Positions 5,946 through 6,134 of a stretch of DNA of 6,134 nt are shown one piece after another (the stretch's first letter is position 1; every line of letters begins with the position of its first letter). The notes under the pieces are model-generated. The model had not been told where the DNA came from. It did no database searches and worked only from the letters and a program-made list of their open reading frames with translations. Made by a program: the position numbers and the translations under genes. This DNA comes from JACPWY01 sp964603655. Its GTDB lineage: Bacteria; Bdellovibrionota; FAC87; UBA2466. Location: NCBI GenBank assembly GCA_964603655.1, contig CAZRVZ010000093.1:1-6134 (forward strand), given 5' to 3'.

Positions 5946-6134
5946 TCATTTTTTGATCGAGTAGTCTGAAATTCGCGCTGATACTAAGTGTCTTATTCTT
6001 CCCGTCTGCTTGCGCTTTGCACTGGCAATCACGCCAATTTCTTTCTCCGACACTACGAGAAAACGTGAAATTTGCTTTTTCCACTGTTCAAGAAGCTGCA
6101 TGCGATGCACGAGGACCAGGGTTCTTGCTTTTCG
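5946..6134 (-). pseudogene. Truncated superfamily 2 helicase fragment (enters from right edge)
   Basis: Reading inward from the right edge on the minus strand gives 62 residues and a TGA at 5946-5948. The beginning, RTLVLVHRMQLLEQWKKQIS, is the motif Ia region of DEAD/DEAH-type (SF2) helicases. EKEIGVIASAKRKQTGRI follows and resembles the EIGxIGGGKxKxTGxID block that comes next in many large helicase/restriction-type proteins. Homology stops near 5994: the expected IDVAxxQSL and the downstream DECH motif are absent, replaced by an unrelated tail (from RHLVSARISDYSIKK) and the stop. The upstream part with the Walker A motif would lie beyond the window. I read it as a decayed gene or a deletion joint near the tRNA; a sequencing frameshift alone would not explain the missing DECH region. 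Confidence 0.7.

Noticed and set aside
5803..6084. 93-codon minus-strand frame from GTG 6084
   Set aside because: Its first half overlaps the helicase fragment in a different frame, so it is a shadow. The second half resembles nothing I know, and there is no Shine-Dalgarno at the GTG.
5515..6134. Duplicate of the tRNA-Ser 3' end as an attR site
   Set aside because: I looked for a second copy of the T-arm and acceptor sequence downstream and found none inside the window; one could lie further to the right.
1..6134. CRISPR array, rRNA or complete insertion sequence
   Set aside because: No regularly spaced direct repeats, rRNA-like segments or transposase motifs were seen on either strand.

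Overview
The window looks like chromosomal DNA of a Gram-negative bacterium. The evidence is a PlsB-type glycerol-3-phosphate acyltransferase, an inner-membrane protein with an N-terminal GYF_2 domain, and a tRNA-Ser gene with an encoded CCA end. The overall style (GYF_2 membrane proteins, an uncharacterised family of about 400 residues, very short or absent 5' leaders) would fit the Bdellovibrionota or the myxobacterial/deltaproteobacterial groups. That placement is an inference from gene content, not from any search.

Layout. Positions 1-2522 (minus) hold almost all of plsB; its C-terminal end lies beyond the left edge. Positions 2523-2712 are a 190-base gap with no convincing promoter or terminator. 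Positions 2713-4053 (minus) encode a single-pass membrane protein with a GYF_2 domain. It is preceded by a perfect extended -10 promoter whose predicted start point falls on the A of the ATG, so the mRNA is probably leaderless. Positions 4172-5374 (minus) encode a 400-residue protein whose C-terminal half aligns, with the same local spacing, to the (p)ppGpp synthetase (RelA/SpoT) core. It has no recognisable HD hydrolase or TGS/ACT domains and carries a charged, probably coiled-coil insertion. Positions 5428-5517 (plus) are tRNA-Ser(UGA), divergent from that gene. Just behind the tRNA is an unusual block of spaced TTAA motifs and inverted repeats (5526-5570).

The right end (5572-6134) looks like decayed or accessory DNA. 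It contains a 74-codon open frame of unknown function and, running in from the right edge, a fragment of a superfamily 2 helicase that breaks off soon after motif Ia. A truncated helicase beside a tRNA gene suggests a remnant of an integrated or lost element, but no repeated attachment site was found.

The three main genes lie in the same direction, in the order RelA-like, GYF_2 protein, plsB. Each gap is long enough for its own promoter, and promoter candidates precede the first two. A possible link between a nucleotide-signalling-like protein and the first step of phospholipid synthesis is an interesting inference that the sequence cannot prove.
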